From positions 1 through 39,631 of the forward strand of contig NZ_JALLGL010000019.1 of the NCBI RefSeq assembly GCF_023072675.1: a DNA stretch of 39,631 bases, given 5' to 3'. The translations under genes were made by a program, and so were the position numbers. The notes under the pieces were generated by a model. That model was given only the letters and a program-made list of their open reading frames with translations, was not told the origin of the DNA and did no database searches. Source of the DNA: Streptomyces sp. XM83C. GTDB taxonomy: Bacteria > Actinomycetota > Actinomycetes > Streptomycetales > Streptomycetaceae. Shown piece by piece: positions 1-8,621 of the stretch. Every line of letters begins with the position of its first letter. Position 1 is the first letter of the stretch.

Positions 1-2
1 CC

Positions 3-761
3 GCCGAGTCCCGCCCGGCACCCGCCGTACAGGCGGCAGAGGCGTCGTTCCCCACCTGGGGGACCCGCTGGGTCGTGCACGCCACCCCGGACATCGACTC
101 CGCATCCGTCGGCATGATCAACAAGTCGGCTCCGGGGCAGGACCGCATCACCGCCGACTACCAGGTCGACACCGGCCGCAGGGTGTGCGAGGGCAGCGCC
201 TGCTCCACCTTCATGGCGCACATCACGCAGCCCGTCACCGGGTTCCTCACCGTCGTCGCCGTCGACATCCCCGAGGACCGGCTGCCCGGCGTTCCCGTCC
301 GCCCGGCCCCCGGCCCGCAGCCCGCGCCGCAGCCCGGCTCGCGGGAGCGGACCCTGCGGCGCGCCGCGACCTGGCTCACCGCGAACAACGGGCGCCAGGT
401 GCCGTACAGCCAGTCGAAGGTGTGGAAGGACGGCTACCGCCAGGACTGCTCCGGCTACGCCTCCATGGCGCTGGGCCTGGCCAAGCCGGGCACCAACACG
501 AAGGGGCTGGCCGGCAACCGCAACATCACCCGGCCGATCTCCATGAACGAACTGCGCCCCGGTGACCTCGTCATCGACGCCATCGGTGACAGCAACACCC
601 GGCACGTCGTCATCTTCGAGAAGTGGAACGACGACGCCCACCGCTCCTACACGGCGTACGAGCAGCGCGGCGGCCACGGCACCGACCACCGCACGCTGAC
701 CTACGGGCTGAAGGCGGGCAGCGAGTACAAGGCCTACCGTCCGGTCCAGTACGGCGACTGA
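3..761 (+). CDS. Secreted NlpC/P60-like cell-wall hydrolase, 5' end outside window
   Basis: The frame is open from base 3 with no stop, so the gene starts upstream of the window and only its C-terminal ~250 residues are seen. A Pro-rich linker (about 285-345) leads into a papain-like module. The likely nucleophile Cys lies in DCSGYAS (codon 446-448) and the likely His in RHVVIF (codon 603-605). This Cys-then-His order is that of NlpC/P60 enzymes, which cut peptide bonds of peptidoglycan outside the cell. The signal peptide, if any, is off the window. An internal GTG at 75 is not needed as a start because coding continues upstream. The family call rests on motif order only; substrate and exact subfamily are unknown. 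Confidence 0.72.
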   Translation, partial: AESRPAPAVQAAEASFPTWGTRWVVHATPDIDSASVGMINKSAPGQDRITADYQVDTGRRVCEGSACSTFMAHITQPVTGFLTVVAVDIPEDRLPGVPVRPAPGPQPAPQPGSRERTLRRAATWLTANNGRQVPYSQSKVWKDGYRQDCSGYASMALGLAKPGTNTKGLAGNRNITRPISMNELRPGDLVIDAIGDSNTRHVVIFEKWNDDAHRSYTAYEQRGGHGTDHRTLTYGLKAGSEYKAYRPVQYGD

Positions 762-1065
762 CACACTCTCACCCCGGCAGGGCCGGGTGCGTGCCCCCGG
801 CGCGCACCCGGCCCGCCCCCTGTGCGGACCGGTCACCACCGCACCGCCTCGGCGCGAGGTCAACGGGCAGCTCGCGGGAGGCACCCCGGCGAGTGAACCG
901 CGGGACAGGCGAATCGACTCTGCGGGAAAAGATCACCCTGCGGCGTCACCGTTCCGCTTGCTCCTTCGATATCGGCATAAATACAGTCCTGACCTGCTGG
1001 GACGGCCCCGTCCCAGGACGTGGAGCAGCCGCCGGGACAGCCCGTGCGGAAGGACGGACCTGCCG
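762..1065. other. Intergenic stretch between the hydrolase and the XRE gene
   Basis: No convincing gene is seen in these 304 bases. The stretch turns locally AT-richer around 967-990 (tatcggcataaatacag), which may hold the promoter of the downstream XRE-lectin gene, but I could not match a well-spaced -35/-10 pair. Confidence 0.3.
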
Positions 1066-2007
1066 ATGCCGATGACCGATCCGCGACGACACAGCCTCAC
1101 GCCGGCACAGCGGCTCGGGGCGGCCCTCCGGGCGCTCCAGCAGCGATCGGGGTGCACCCTGCGGGCCCTGGAACAGCAGGTGCGGATCAGTGATTCCTCC
1201 ATCTCTCGCTACTTCCGCGGTGACACCGTCCCCACATGGGACGCCGTACGGGATCTCTGCCGGGCCATGGGCGCCGATCCCATGGAGTACCGGCGGCTGT
1301 GGGAGGCCGCCGACGGGACGCGCCCCGAGGTGCCTCACGTGCCCGCGCCGGCCGTGGCGGCGGCGCCCGTGAGCGCCCCTGCGCCGGGGAGCGCGGTGGC
1401 GCCGGACGGTGAGCCCGCGGTGCCGGTCACCGTCGTCACCGTGGCCGAGACCGCGCCGCAGGAGCCGGCCACGAGGGCGGGGCGGCTGCGCCGGCTGTTC
1501 GCAGGCCGCTGGGCGTTCGCGGTCGCCGGCGCGGTGGCGGGGCTCTCCGCCGGTGCGGCGGTCGCCCTGTTCACCGCACCGCACACCCCGTTCGCGCCGC
1601 AGGCCCAGGGCCCCGCCGTGCTCGGCGAGGCCAGCCACCGCTCGCCGGGCGACACACGCATCTTCGTCAACCGGGCCACAGGCGCCTGCATGGACGACAG
1701 CCTCGAACACGGCCTGCGCACCTACGGATGCAACGGACTGCCGTACCAGAGGTGGACCCTGCGGACCCTGCCCGACGGCACGCGGCAGATCCGCAACCAC
1801 GCCACCGGCCGCTGCATCAGCGACACGGGCAACGGGCCGCGCACCGAGCCCTGCGGGGACTCGACCGCCCAGCGCTGGACCACACCGCGGGGCGACGACG
1901 AGGCGGTGCCCGTACGCAGCACGGTCACCGGACGCTGCCTGACGGACGCCACGGCAGGCCTGCGCTCCCTGCCCTGCGAGGACATCCCGCACCAGAAATG
2001 GGCGTGA
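1066..2007 (+). CDS. XRE-family HTH protein with membrane anchor and ricin-type lectin domain
   Basis: Predicted 313 aa. Residues ~13-75 form an XRE-type helix-turn-helix (LRALEQQVRISDSSISRYF, then a second half with DLCRAMGADPMEYRRLW). An Ala/Pro/Val-rich linker follows (85-140), then one hydrophobic segment (~149-170, after Arg-rich residues). The C-terminal part (~197-313) is a single ricin B-like beta-trefoil with three QxW motifs (YQRW, AQRW, HQKW) and paired cysteines. The ATG at 1066 is chosen because GGAAGGACGG lies about 8 bases upstream; the frame stays open to 787 but that part does not resemble coding. Inferred topology: DNA-binding domain inside, lectin outside, so it might sense a sugar at the surface or simply use the HTH fold for protein contacts. 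No target is known. Confidence 0.75.
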   Translation: MPMTDPRRHSLTPAQRLGAALRALQQRSGCTLRALEQQVRISDSSISRYFRGDTVPTWDAVRDLCRAMGADPMEYRRLWEAADGTRPEVPHVPAPAVAAAPVSAPAPGSAVAPDGEPAVPVTVVTVAETAPQEPATRAGRLRRLFAGRWAFAVAGAVAGLSAGAAVALFTAPHTPFAPQAQGPAVLGEASHRSPGDTRIFVNRATGACMDDSLEHGLRTYGCNGLPYQRWTLRTLPDGTRQIRNHATGRCISDTGNGPRTEPCGDSTAQRWTTPRGDDEAVPVRSTVTGRCLTDATAGLRSLPCEDIPHQKWA

Positions 2008-2029
2008 GGAGCCGCGTCCTCGGGGGTCG

Positions 2030-2047
2030 CGCCGGTTGCGACCGGCG
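2030..2047. terminator. Hairpin after the XRE-lectin gene
   Basis: A perfect 7-bp inverted repeat, CGCCGGT/ACCGGCG, with a 4-base loop lies 22 bases after the stop of the XRE gene. It has no T-run, which is common for actinobacterial terminators. Confidence 0.45.
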
Positions 2048-2150
2048 GTCTCTTGCGCCGGAGGGGCGGAACTGGTCAGATGCCGTGACTCGGTGGGCGC
2101 GTCGGGCAGCCCGGCCGTGAGGATCGACCCCGTGCCCCGCACGGGACCCT

Positions 2151-3299
2151 GTGCCGGGACCCCGTGCCCCGCACAGGACCCGAGCCCTCCCCGTTCGGCA
2201 CGCCGCTCACTTCGACACGCCCGCCGGATACCTGGACTTCGCCCGGTTCGGCCCGCCCTCACATGAGGTCGTCGCCGCAACCGCGCGGGCCATGGAGGCG
2301 TCCGCCCGCGCGGACCACACCACCGTGGACCTGCTGATGCGGGCGGAGGCCGAGGCCCGGGAGAGCGCCGCGCGGCTCGCGGGCACCGACGCCGCCCACA
2401 CCGTGCTGCTGCCGAACACCTCCATCGGCCTGTTCCACGCGGCCTTCGGCATCCGCGAGGGCGTCGTCCTCACGGCGCGCACCGACTTCCCCGCCAACCA
2501 CTACCCGTGGCGGCGCGCCATGGCCCTGGACCGTGCGGTGCCGCGCTGGCTCGACCCCGAGCCGGGCAGCGGTGTGACCCCGGAGCTGGTGCGCGAGGCG
2601 CTGACCGCGGACGTCGTCGCGCTGTCGGTGAGCGCGGTGGATTTCCGCAGCGGTTTCCGCGCCGACCTCGCGGCACTGCGGGAGGCGATCGGCCCGGACC
2701 GGCTGCTGATCGTGGACGGCATCCAGGCGTTCGGGGTGGCCGAGATGGCGTGGGGCGCCGCCGACGTGCTGGTGGCGGGCGGCCAGAAATGGCTCCGCTC
2801 GGGGTGGGCCACCGGCTTCGCGGCCCTGTCCGACCGGGCGCTGGAACGGCTGGAGCCCGTGCTGACCGGCTGGACGGGTGTCGAGGACGCCGGTCGCTTC
2901 GACGGCGTGGACCACCCGCCGGCGCCGGACGCGGGCCGCTGGTCGGTGACCCATCCGAGCCCTGTGACAGCGACCGCGTTCGCCGCCGCCCTCGGCCTCG
3001 TCGAGCGGTACACGGTCGCGGCGATCGAGCGCGCGATCGCGGCGCGGGTCGCGGAACTGGCGGAGGCGGTGGAGCGGCACGGCGGCCGGGTGCTGACGCC
3101 CGCCGGCCCCCGGCGCCGGGCGGGCATCCTGGCGTTCACGGTGCCCGGCGTCGATCCGTCCCTCGTCGGCAAGGCGCTGCACGCCGAGGGTGCCACGCCG
3201 ACGGTGCGCGACGACTCGCTGAGGCTGTCGCCGCACGCCTCGACGCCCGCGGAGGCGGTCCACCGGGTCGAGGCGGCGCTGTCGTCGCTGCGGGGGTGA
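2151..3299 (+). CDS. PLP-dependent aminotransferase class V / cysteine desulfurase-like enzyme
   Basis: Predicted 382 aa, the usual length for fold-type I class V enzymes (SufS, isopenicillin N epimerase, selenocysteine lyase group). IVDGIQAFG holds the Asp (about D189) expected to contact the PLP ring nitrogen, and AGGQKWLRSG holds the Schiff-base Lys (about K213). GVVLTARTDFPANHYPW and the late LRLSPHASTP are typical of the family. The GTG at 2151 is the only start codon between an in-frame stop (2118) and the conserved domain, and no good ribosome binding site precedes it, so the true start is uncertain. The substrate cannot be told from sequence. It stands alone between an upstream hairpin and the convergent phosphatase gene. 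Confidence 0.78.
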   Translation: MPGPRAPHRTRALPVRHAAHFDTPAGYLDFARFGPPSHEVVAATARAMEASARADHTTVDLLMRAEAEARESAARLAGTDAAHTVLLPNTSIGLFHAAFGIREGVVLTARTDFPANHYPWRRAMALDRAVPRWLDPEPGSGVTPELVREALTADVVALSVSAVDFRSGFRADLAALREAIGPDRLLIVDGIQAFGVAEMAWGAADVLVAGGQKWLRSGWATGFAALSDRALERLEPVLTGWTGVEDAGRFDGVDHPPAPDAGRWSVTHPSPVTATAFAAALGLVERYTVAAIERAIAARVAELAEAVERHGGRVLTPAGPRRRAGILAFTVPGVDPSLVGKALHAEGATPTVRDDSLRLSPHASTPAEAVHRVEAALSSLRG

Positions 3300-3437
3300 G
3301 GCCGCGCCGGGAAGCGGCTGCGGCAGAGGGGCGGCGGGCCGGAAGCCACGGGTGGCCGTGCCGTCGACCGGGGTGCACGCGGCGGGGACGGTCCGCCGTT
3401 ACGACGCCATGGGCCGGAAAGACGATCGGCGTGCCGG

Positions 3438-5897
3438 TCAGGGGAGTTCCTGCTCCGCCCAGATGATCTTCCCGTCGCGGGTGTAGCGGGCGCCCCAGCG
3501 GTGGGCGAGCTGGGCCACGAGGAACAGGCCGCGACCGCCCTCGTCGGTGGTGCGGGCATGCCGCAGTCGCGGCGCGGTGCTGCTGCTGTCGGAGACCTCA
3601 CAGGTCAGTCGGGCGTCGCGGAGGAGGCGCAGCCGGAACGGCGGGGTGGCGTAGCGGATCGCGTTGGTGACGAGTTCGCTGACGATCAGCTCCGTCGGCA
3701 CGGCCAGCTCCGTCAGGCCCCACCGCTCGACCTGCCGGGTGGCGGCGGCGCGGACGGTGGCGACGGCAGCGGGGTCGGCGGGGACGTCCCACGTGGCGAT
3801 CCGGTCGGGGCTCAGGGGGTGGGTGCGGGTCAGGAGCAGGGCGATGTCGTCGGGCTGGGGGCCGGGCACCAGTTCCTCGACGGCCTCGCGGCACAGCGTG
3901 GCGAGGTCGGTCTCCGGCCGGGACAGTGCTCTGCCGAGGCGGGTCATGCCGTCCTCCACGTCCCGGCCGGCGCCCGCGATCAGGCCGTCGGTGTACAGGC
4001 CGAAGAGGCTGCCGGGCGGCAGTTCGATCTCACGGGTCTCGAAGCCGAGGCCGCCCAGACCGAGCGGGGGGCCGGCCGGCGGCGCGGGGAAGCGGACGCG
4101 GCCGTCCGGTTCGACGACGACGGGCGGCGGGTGGCCGGCCCGCGCCATGGCGCACCGGCGGCTGACGGGGTCGTACACGGCGTACAGGCAGGTCGCGCCG
4201 AGGAACGCGGACGCGCCGCGGGCCCGGCCGCCGTCGAGGGTGTCCTCGTCGCCGAGCCGCAGCACCAGGTCGTCGAGGTGGGCGAGCAGTTCGGCGGGCG
4301 GCAGCTCCATGTCGGCGAGGGTCTGCACGGCCGTACGCAGCCGGCCCATGGCCGCGGCGGCGGCGATGCCGTGTCCGACGACGTCGCCGACGACGAGTGC
4401 GACGCGGGCACCGGACAGCGGCAGTACGTCGAACCAGTCGCCGCCCACGCCGCCGCTCGGCTCGGCGGGCAGGTAGTGGGAGGCCACCTCCAGTGCGGTG
4501 CCGCCGCTCTGGGCGAGCGGCAGGAGGCTGCGCTGGAGGGAGACGGCGGCCTCGTGCTCACGGGTGTAGCGGCGGGCGTTGTCCACGGACAGGGCCGCCC
4601 GGGCGACGATCTGCTGCGCCACCAGGACGTCGTCGGGGGCGAACGGGACGGGGTCGAGGGAGCGGACGAAGGTGGCCAGGCCGAGTGTGGTGCGGCGGGC
4701 CCGCAGCGGCACGGACAGCAGGGAGTGCAGGCCGTAGGTGCGGATGACGTCGGCCGCGGTGGCCGGTCCGGCCCACAGGTCGCTGTCCGGGTCCAGGGCC
4801 GGGATCAGGATCGGCTCTCCGCTGCGGAACCGGCTCAGATCGCGCGGCAGGGGGAAGGAGTCGACCTGTTCGCCGATGCGGGCGGTGGCCTCGGGGCAGC
4901 CCCGGCGCACCGAGCTCATCCCGGAGCGGCGCAGCACCGGCCGTGGCCCCGCCCGGCCGGTGTCGCCGGACCACGCTCCGTGGCTCTCGCCGTTCAGGAC
5001 GGATTCCAGCAGGTCGACGACGACGAAGTCGGCGAAGCGCGGCACCGCGAAGTCGGCCAGTTCCTGGGCGGTGCGCGACACGTCGAGGGTGCGGCCGATG
5101 CTGGTGCCGGCCTCGCTGACCAGCGACAGCAGACGGCGGGCGTTCCACCGCTCGGTGACGTCCATGACCATGTAGCACACGCCGCTGATGCTGTCGTCGC
5201 CGTCGACCAGCGGGAAGAAGGAGGTGGAGTAGGCGTGCCGGCGGTGCGGGTCGGACCAGCTCCAGCCGACGTACTCGTAGTCGGTGACGGGCTCGCCGGT
5301 CTCCAGGACCTTGCGCATCAGCCCTTCGATGATGTCGGTCCGCATTCCGGGCAGCACCTCGCTGAGGCGCCGGCCGAGCCGTTGCTCGCGGGGGACGCCG
5401 CCGAGCCGTTCCAGGGTGTCGTTGAGCCATACGTAGCGCAGCTGCCGGTCGGTGACCGCCATGCCGGCCGGTGAGCGGGTGAGGAAGCCGTCGAGGACCG
5501 ACTCGCCGACCGTCCAGCGCAGCTGTCTCTCGCGGGCCGAGAGCAGGAAGCACTCGTCGTCTCCGATGCCGAAGGAGGCGGAGACCCTCAGGTCGGTGTC
5601 GATGCTGCGGCCGTCGCGGTGCCGGAGCGGGACGCTGCCGTTCCAGCCCATGCCGTTGCGGCAGCGCTCGGCGATGCCGGCGACGCGCACGGGGTCTCCG
5701 GGCAGCGCGACGAGGGACATCGCGGGGCGGCCGACGACCTCGGACGCGGGGTAGCCGAGGAGGTCCTCGGCCGCGCGGGTCCAGCCGAGGACGTCGCCGC
5801 GCGCGGACAGCACGGCCGCCGCGTCCGAGGACGCGTCGAACAGGTCACGCGCTCCCGCCGACAGGGGCGGGTCGGACCCTTTTCGCACCGGATTCAT
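3438..5897 (-). CDS. Multidomain PAS-PAS-GAF-SpoIIE phosphatase with C-terminal ATP-binding domain
   Basis: Predicted 819 aa. Order: PAS (~15-120), PAS (~135-255, ending in DVTERWNARR), GAF (~270-445), PP2C/SpoIIE phosphatase (~470-695, with GGDWFDVLPL and VVGDVVGHG carrying metal-binding Asp residues, then RAGHPPP and GLYTDGL), and an RsbW-like ATPase domain (~700-815, with ELIVSELVTNAIRYA as N-box and GGRGLFLV). Such proteins dephosphorylate anti-sigma factor antagonists, and the kinase-like domain may phosphorylate the same partners, so one chain could carry both opposing activities. The ATG at 5897 has AGGA a few bases upstream; a longer frame to 5942 lacks this. It is divergent from a related phosphatase at 6094. 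Partners are not encoded nearby. Confidence 0.88.
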   Translation of the reverse strand: MNPVRKGSDPPLSAGARDLFDASSDAAAVLSARGDVLGWTRAAEDLLGYPASEVVGRPAMSLVALPGDPVRVAGIAERCRNGMGWNGSVPLRHRDGRSIDTDLRVSASFGIGDDECFLLSARERQLRWTVGESVLDGFLTRSPAGMAVTDRQLRYVWLNDTLERLGGVPREQRLGRRLSEVLPGMRTDIIEGLMRKVLETGEPVTDYEYVGWSWSDPHRRHAYSTSFFPLVDGDDSISGVCYMVMDVTERWNARRLLSLVSEAGTSIGRTLDVSRTAQELADFAVPRFADFVVVDLLESVLNGESHGAWSGDTGRAGPRPVLRRSGMSSVRRGCPEATARIGEQVDSFPLPRDLSRFRSGEPILIPALDPDSDLWAGPATAADVIRTYGLHSLLSVPLRARRTTLGLATFVRSLDPVPFAPDDVLVAQQIVARAALSVDNARRYTREHEAAVSLQRSLLPLAQSGGTALEVASHYLPAEPSGGVGGDWFDVLPLSGARVALVVGDVVGHGIAAAAAMGRLRTAVQTLADMELPPAELLAHLDDLVLRLGDEDTLDGGRARGASAFLGATCLYAVYDPVSRRCAMARAGHPPPVVVEPDGRVRFPAPPAGPPLGLGGLGFETREIELPPGSLFGLYTDGLIAGAGRDVEDGMTRLGRALSRPETDLATLCREAVEELVPGPQPDDIALLLTRTHPLSPDRIATWDVPADPAAVATVRAAATRQVERWGLTELAVPTELIVSELVTNAIRYATPPFRLRLLRDARLTCEVSDSSSTAPRLRHARTTDEGGRGLFLVAQLAHRWGARYTRDGKIIWAEQELP

Positions 5898-6093
5898 GAG
5901 TCCTGCCGTCGACCGGAACCGGACTTGCTGGAACCACTGCACGGTGGGGGTGCCACCGGACCTACACGCCTATGGTGCTGCTTGTCGGGCCGATGTGCAC
6001 GGCCCGGCGGAACGGGGGGAGCATGGAAGCAGCCCCTCGGGGCGGCCCCGGAGGGGGACGGTGCGCCGGTCGGCCCGCTAAGGAGGCCCACGG

Positions 6094-8388
6094 ATGACAG
6101 CCGAATCCTTCCCGCCCGACGACGAGCCGCACAGCGGCGGCCCGCGCGGCGGCGACCGGCCCTCCGACGCCCCGGACACCGGAGGCGGACACCCCGGCGG
6201 CCCCCTCCCCGGCGACGCGCACCCCGGCGGCCACCTCGACGACCAGGGCCCGGACGCCCCCCGCCCCGGCGACCCCGGCGACGCGCGCCTCGGCGGCCCG
6301 CGCATCGGCGACGCGCTGCCCGGCGGCGGGCGTTCCGGTGAGCGGGTCCCCGAGGCGTACGACTCCGGGGCGGCGCGGCAGACGTCCCTGCTCGACGTGC
6401 TCAGCGTGGCCGCGCTGGTCCTGGACGCGGAGGGCCGGATCGTGTTCTGGACGCCGCAGGCGGAGGAGCTGTTCGGCTACTCCTCCGCGGAGGCGCTCGG
6501 CAAACCGGCGGCCCGGCTGATCATCCACCCGGAGCATCTGCAAGCGGTCCTGAAACTGTTCACGGAGGTCCTGGAGACCGGCCGGAGCTGGGCCGGCGCG
6601 TTCCCGGTGCGGCACAAGGACGGCACCACGCGGCTGATGGAGTTCCGCAACATGCGGCTGCTGGACGACCTGGGGGACGTGTACGCCCTCGGTCTGGCCG
6701 CCGACCACCGGCTGCTCCAGCGTGTCGAGACCGATCTGGCACTGTGCGAGCGGCTGATCAACCAGTCCCCCATCGGTCTGGCACTGCTCGACCCTGATCT
6801 GCGGTATGTGCTGGTGAATCCGGCGCTGGAGCGTATCGACGGCATTCCCGCCGAGGACCATGTCGGCCGTCATCTGCGGGAGACGATGCCCTTTCCGGAC
6901 GTGGACACGGTGGAGTCGGCGCTGCGGCAGGTGCTCGCCACCGGAACGCCGCTGCTCGACCAGTACCACGTGGGCCGGTCCCGTTCCGATCCCGAGCAGG
7001 AGCGGGCCTGGTCGCTGTCGTTCTACCGGCTGGAAGACCCGGCCGGGCGGGTGCTCGGCGCGGCGACCTCCGTCGTCGACGTCACCGAGCGGCACCGTGT
7101 GGCCGCGGAGGCGGACCGGGCCCGCCGCCGGCTCGCCCTGATCGCCGACGCGTCGACGCGGGTCGGTACCACGCTGGAGGTGGAGCGGACCGCTGCGGAA
7201 CTGGCCGACATCACCAGCCGCGAACTCGCGGACGTGGTCGCCGTGGACATCCTGGACTCGGCACTGGCCTGCCGCCGGGTGCGCAAACCGGACAGCGGCC
7301 CGGAGCTGTTCCGGGCGCTCGCGCTGAAGGCGGCCCACCCGACCGTCGCGCTGCGCGCCGCCGACGCGCCCGGCGAACTCGCCGCGTACGAGGGCGACCG
7401 GCTGGTCACCCTGTGCGTCCACACGGGCCGCCCGGTGCTGGTGCGCCATGTCGACGAGGGTGATCTGCCGCGGATCGCGCGGGACGCGGAGGCCGCGCGG
7501 CTGCTGGCGCGGGCCGGGGTGCACTCGTATCTCGCGGTGCCGCTGATCGCGCACGGTGAGGTGCTCGGCGCGCTGGACCTCAAACGGACCCGCAATCCGG
7601 TGCCGTTCGACGAGGACGACGTGGTGCTGGCGGGCGAGCTGGCGAGCCGGGCGGCCATCGCCATCGACAACGCGCGCTGGTTCCAGAGCGTGCGCAACTC
7701 GGCGCTGACCCTCCAGCGGAGTCTGCTGCCCGACCATCCGCCGCACCACACGGGTCTGGAGCTGGCCTCCCGCTATCAGCCGGCGCAGGCCACGAGCGAG
7801 GTGGGCGGCGACTGGTACGACGTGCTGCCGCTGGCCGACGACAAGACGGCGCTCGTGGTGGGCGATGTGATGGGCAACGGTATCGACGCCGCCGCCACGA
7901 TGGGCCGGCTGCGCACCGCCACCTGCGCCTACGCGGATCTCGATCTGGAGCCGGGCGAGGTGCTCCAGCATCTGGACAAGATCACGTGTGATCTGGAGCA
8001 CTACATCGTGACGTGTCTGTACGCGGTGTTCGATCCGCGGACCCGGCTGTGCCGAATCGCCAACGCGGGCCACATGCCGCCCGCGTTGGCGCGTGCCGGG
8101 GACCCGCCGAGGCTGGTGGAGCTGCCGTCCGGTGTGCCGCTCGGCGTGGGCGGCATCCGGTTCGACACCGCCACGGTCGAGCTGTTGCCCGGGGATCTGC
8201 TCGTGCTGTACACCGACGGGCTGGTGGAGACCCGGCAGCATCCCATCGACGAGCGGCTGGAGACGATGCTGGGCTTCCTCGACGAGCCGGGACGGCCGCT
8301 GGAGGAGACCTGCGATCTGCTGCTGTACGGCCTGCGCCACCCCGACGACCACGACGACGTGGCGCTGTTGGTGGCGCGGGCCCTGTAG
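6094..8388 (+). CDS. PAS-PAS-GAF-SpoIIE phosphatase with long disordered N terminus
   Basis: Predicted 764 aa. Residues 1-90 are low-complexity Gly/Pro/Asp with repeated GG-x-P-like units and are probably disordered. PAS domains at ~95-210 and ~220-340 (ending in DVTERHRVAAEADRA) are followed by a GAF domain (~350-525) and a PP2C/SpoIIE phosphatase (~545-762; VGGDWYDVLPLADD, VVGDVMGNG, NAGHMPPAL, VLYTDGLVE, DDHDDVALLVAR). It lacks the C-terminal kinase-like domain of its divergent neighbour. An AAGGAGG sequence lies ~8 bases before the ATG at 6094. Predicted role: sensor phosphatase of a partner-switching stress or sigma-factor pathway. The shared architecture suggests an old duplication, but the pair is now clearly diverged. 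Confidence 0.87.
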   Translation: MTAESFPPDDEPHSGGPRGGDRPSDAPDTGGGHPGGPLPGDAHPGGHLDDQGPDAPRPGDPGDARLGGPRIGDALPGGGRSGERVPEAYDSGAARQTSLLDVLSVAALVLDAEGRIVFWTPQAEELFGYSSAEALGKPAARLIIHPEHLQAVLKLFTEVLETGRSWAGAFPVRHKDGTTRLMEFRNMRLLDDLGDVYALGLAADHRLLQRVETDLALCERLINQSPIGLALLDPDLRYVLVNPALERIDGIPAEDHVGRHLRETMPFPDVDTVESALRQVLATGTPLLDQYHVGRSRSDPEQERAWSLSFYRLEDPAGRVLGAATSVVDVTERHRVAAEADRARRRLALIADASTRVGTTLEVERTAAELADITSRELADVVAVDILDSALACRRVRKPDSGPELFRALALKAAHPTVALRAADAPGELAAYEGDRLVTLCVHTGRPVLVRHVDEGDLPRIARDAEAARLLARAGVHSYLAVPLIAHGEVLGALDLKRTRNPVPFDEDDVVLAGELASRAAIAIDNARWFQSVRNSALTLQRSLLPDHPPHHTGLELASRYQPAQATSEVGGDWYDVLPLADDKTALVVGDVMGNGIDAAATMGRLRTATCAYADLDLEPGEVLQHLDKITCDLEHYIVTCLYAVFDPRTRLCRIANAGHMPPALARAGDPPRLVELPSGVPLGVGGIRFDTATVELLPGDLLVLYTDGLVETRQHPIDERLETMLGFLDEPGRPLEETCDLLLYGLRHPDDHDDVALLVARAL

Positions 8389-8621
8389 CCGGCGGTGCCG
8401 CGGCACGGCGGCGGGCCGCCCGTTGTGCCCGACAGGTGAGGTCCGGGGGGCCGTTGACGGTGACGGTGCGCGACAGATCGTGTGCGTACGGTCGGCTGCG
8501 GCGGGGTGTGACGTGGTCGCCGGGGCGGCTTCCGCGACCCCTCACGGCCTCTTGCGCGGCTCCGCTAGCATGATCGAACCCATAGCGTTCAACCCAAAAT
8601 CCGACAAATCGGCTGAATGAA

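Noticed and set aside
946..2280. 444-codon minus frame over the XRE-lectin gene
   Set aside because: Arg/Gly-rich antisense shadow without a ribosome binding site or motifs.
8395..8406. Self-complementary GTGCCGCGGCAC after the second phosphatase
   Set aside because: Without a loop the usable stem is only about 4 bp, too weak to call a terminator.
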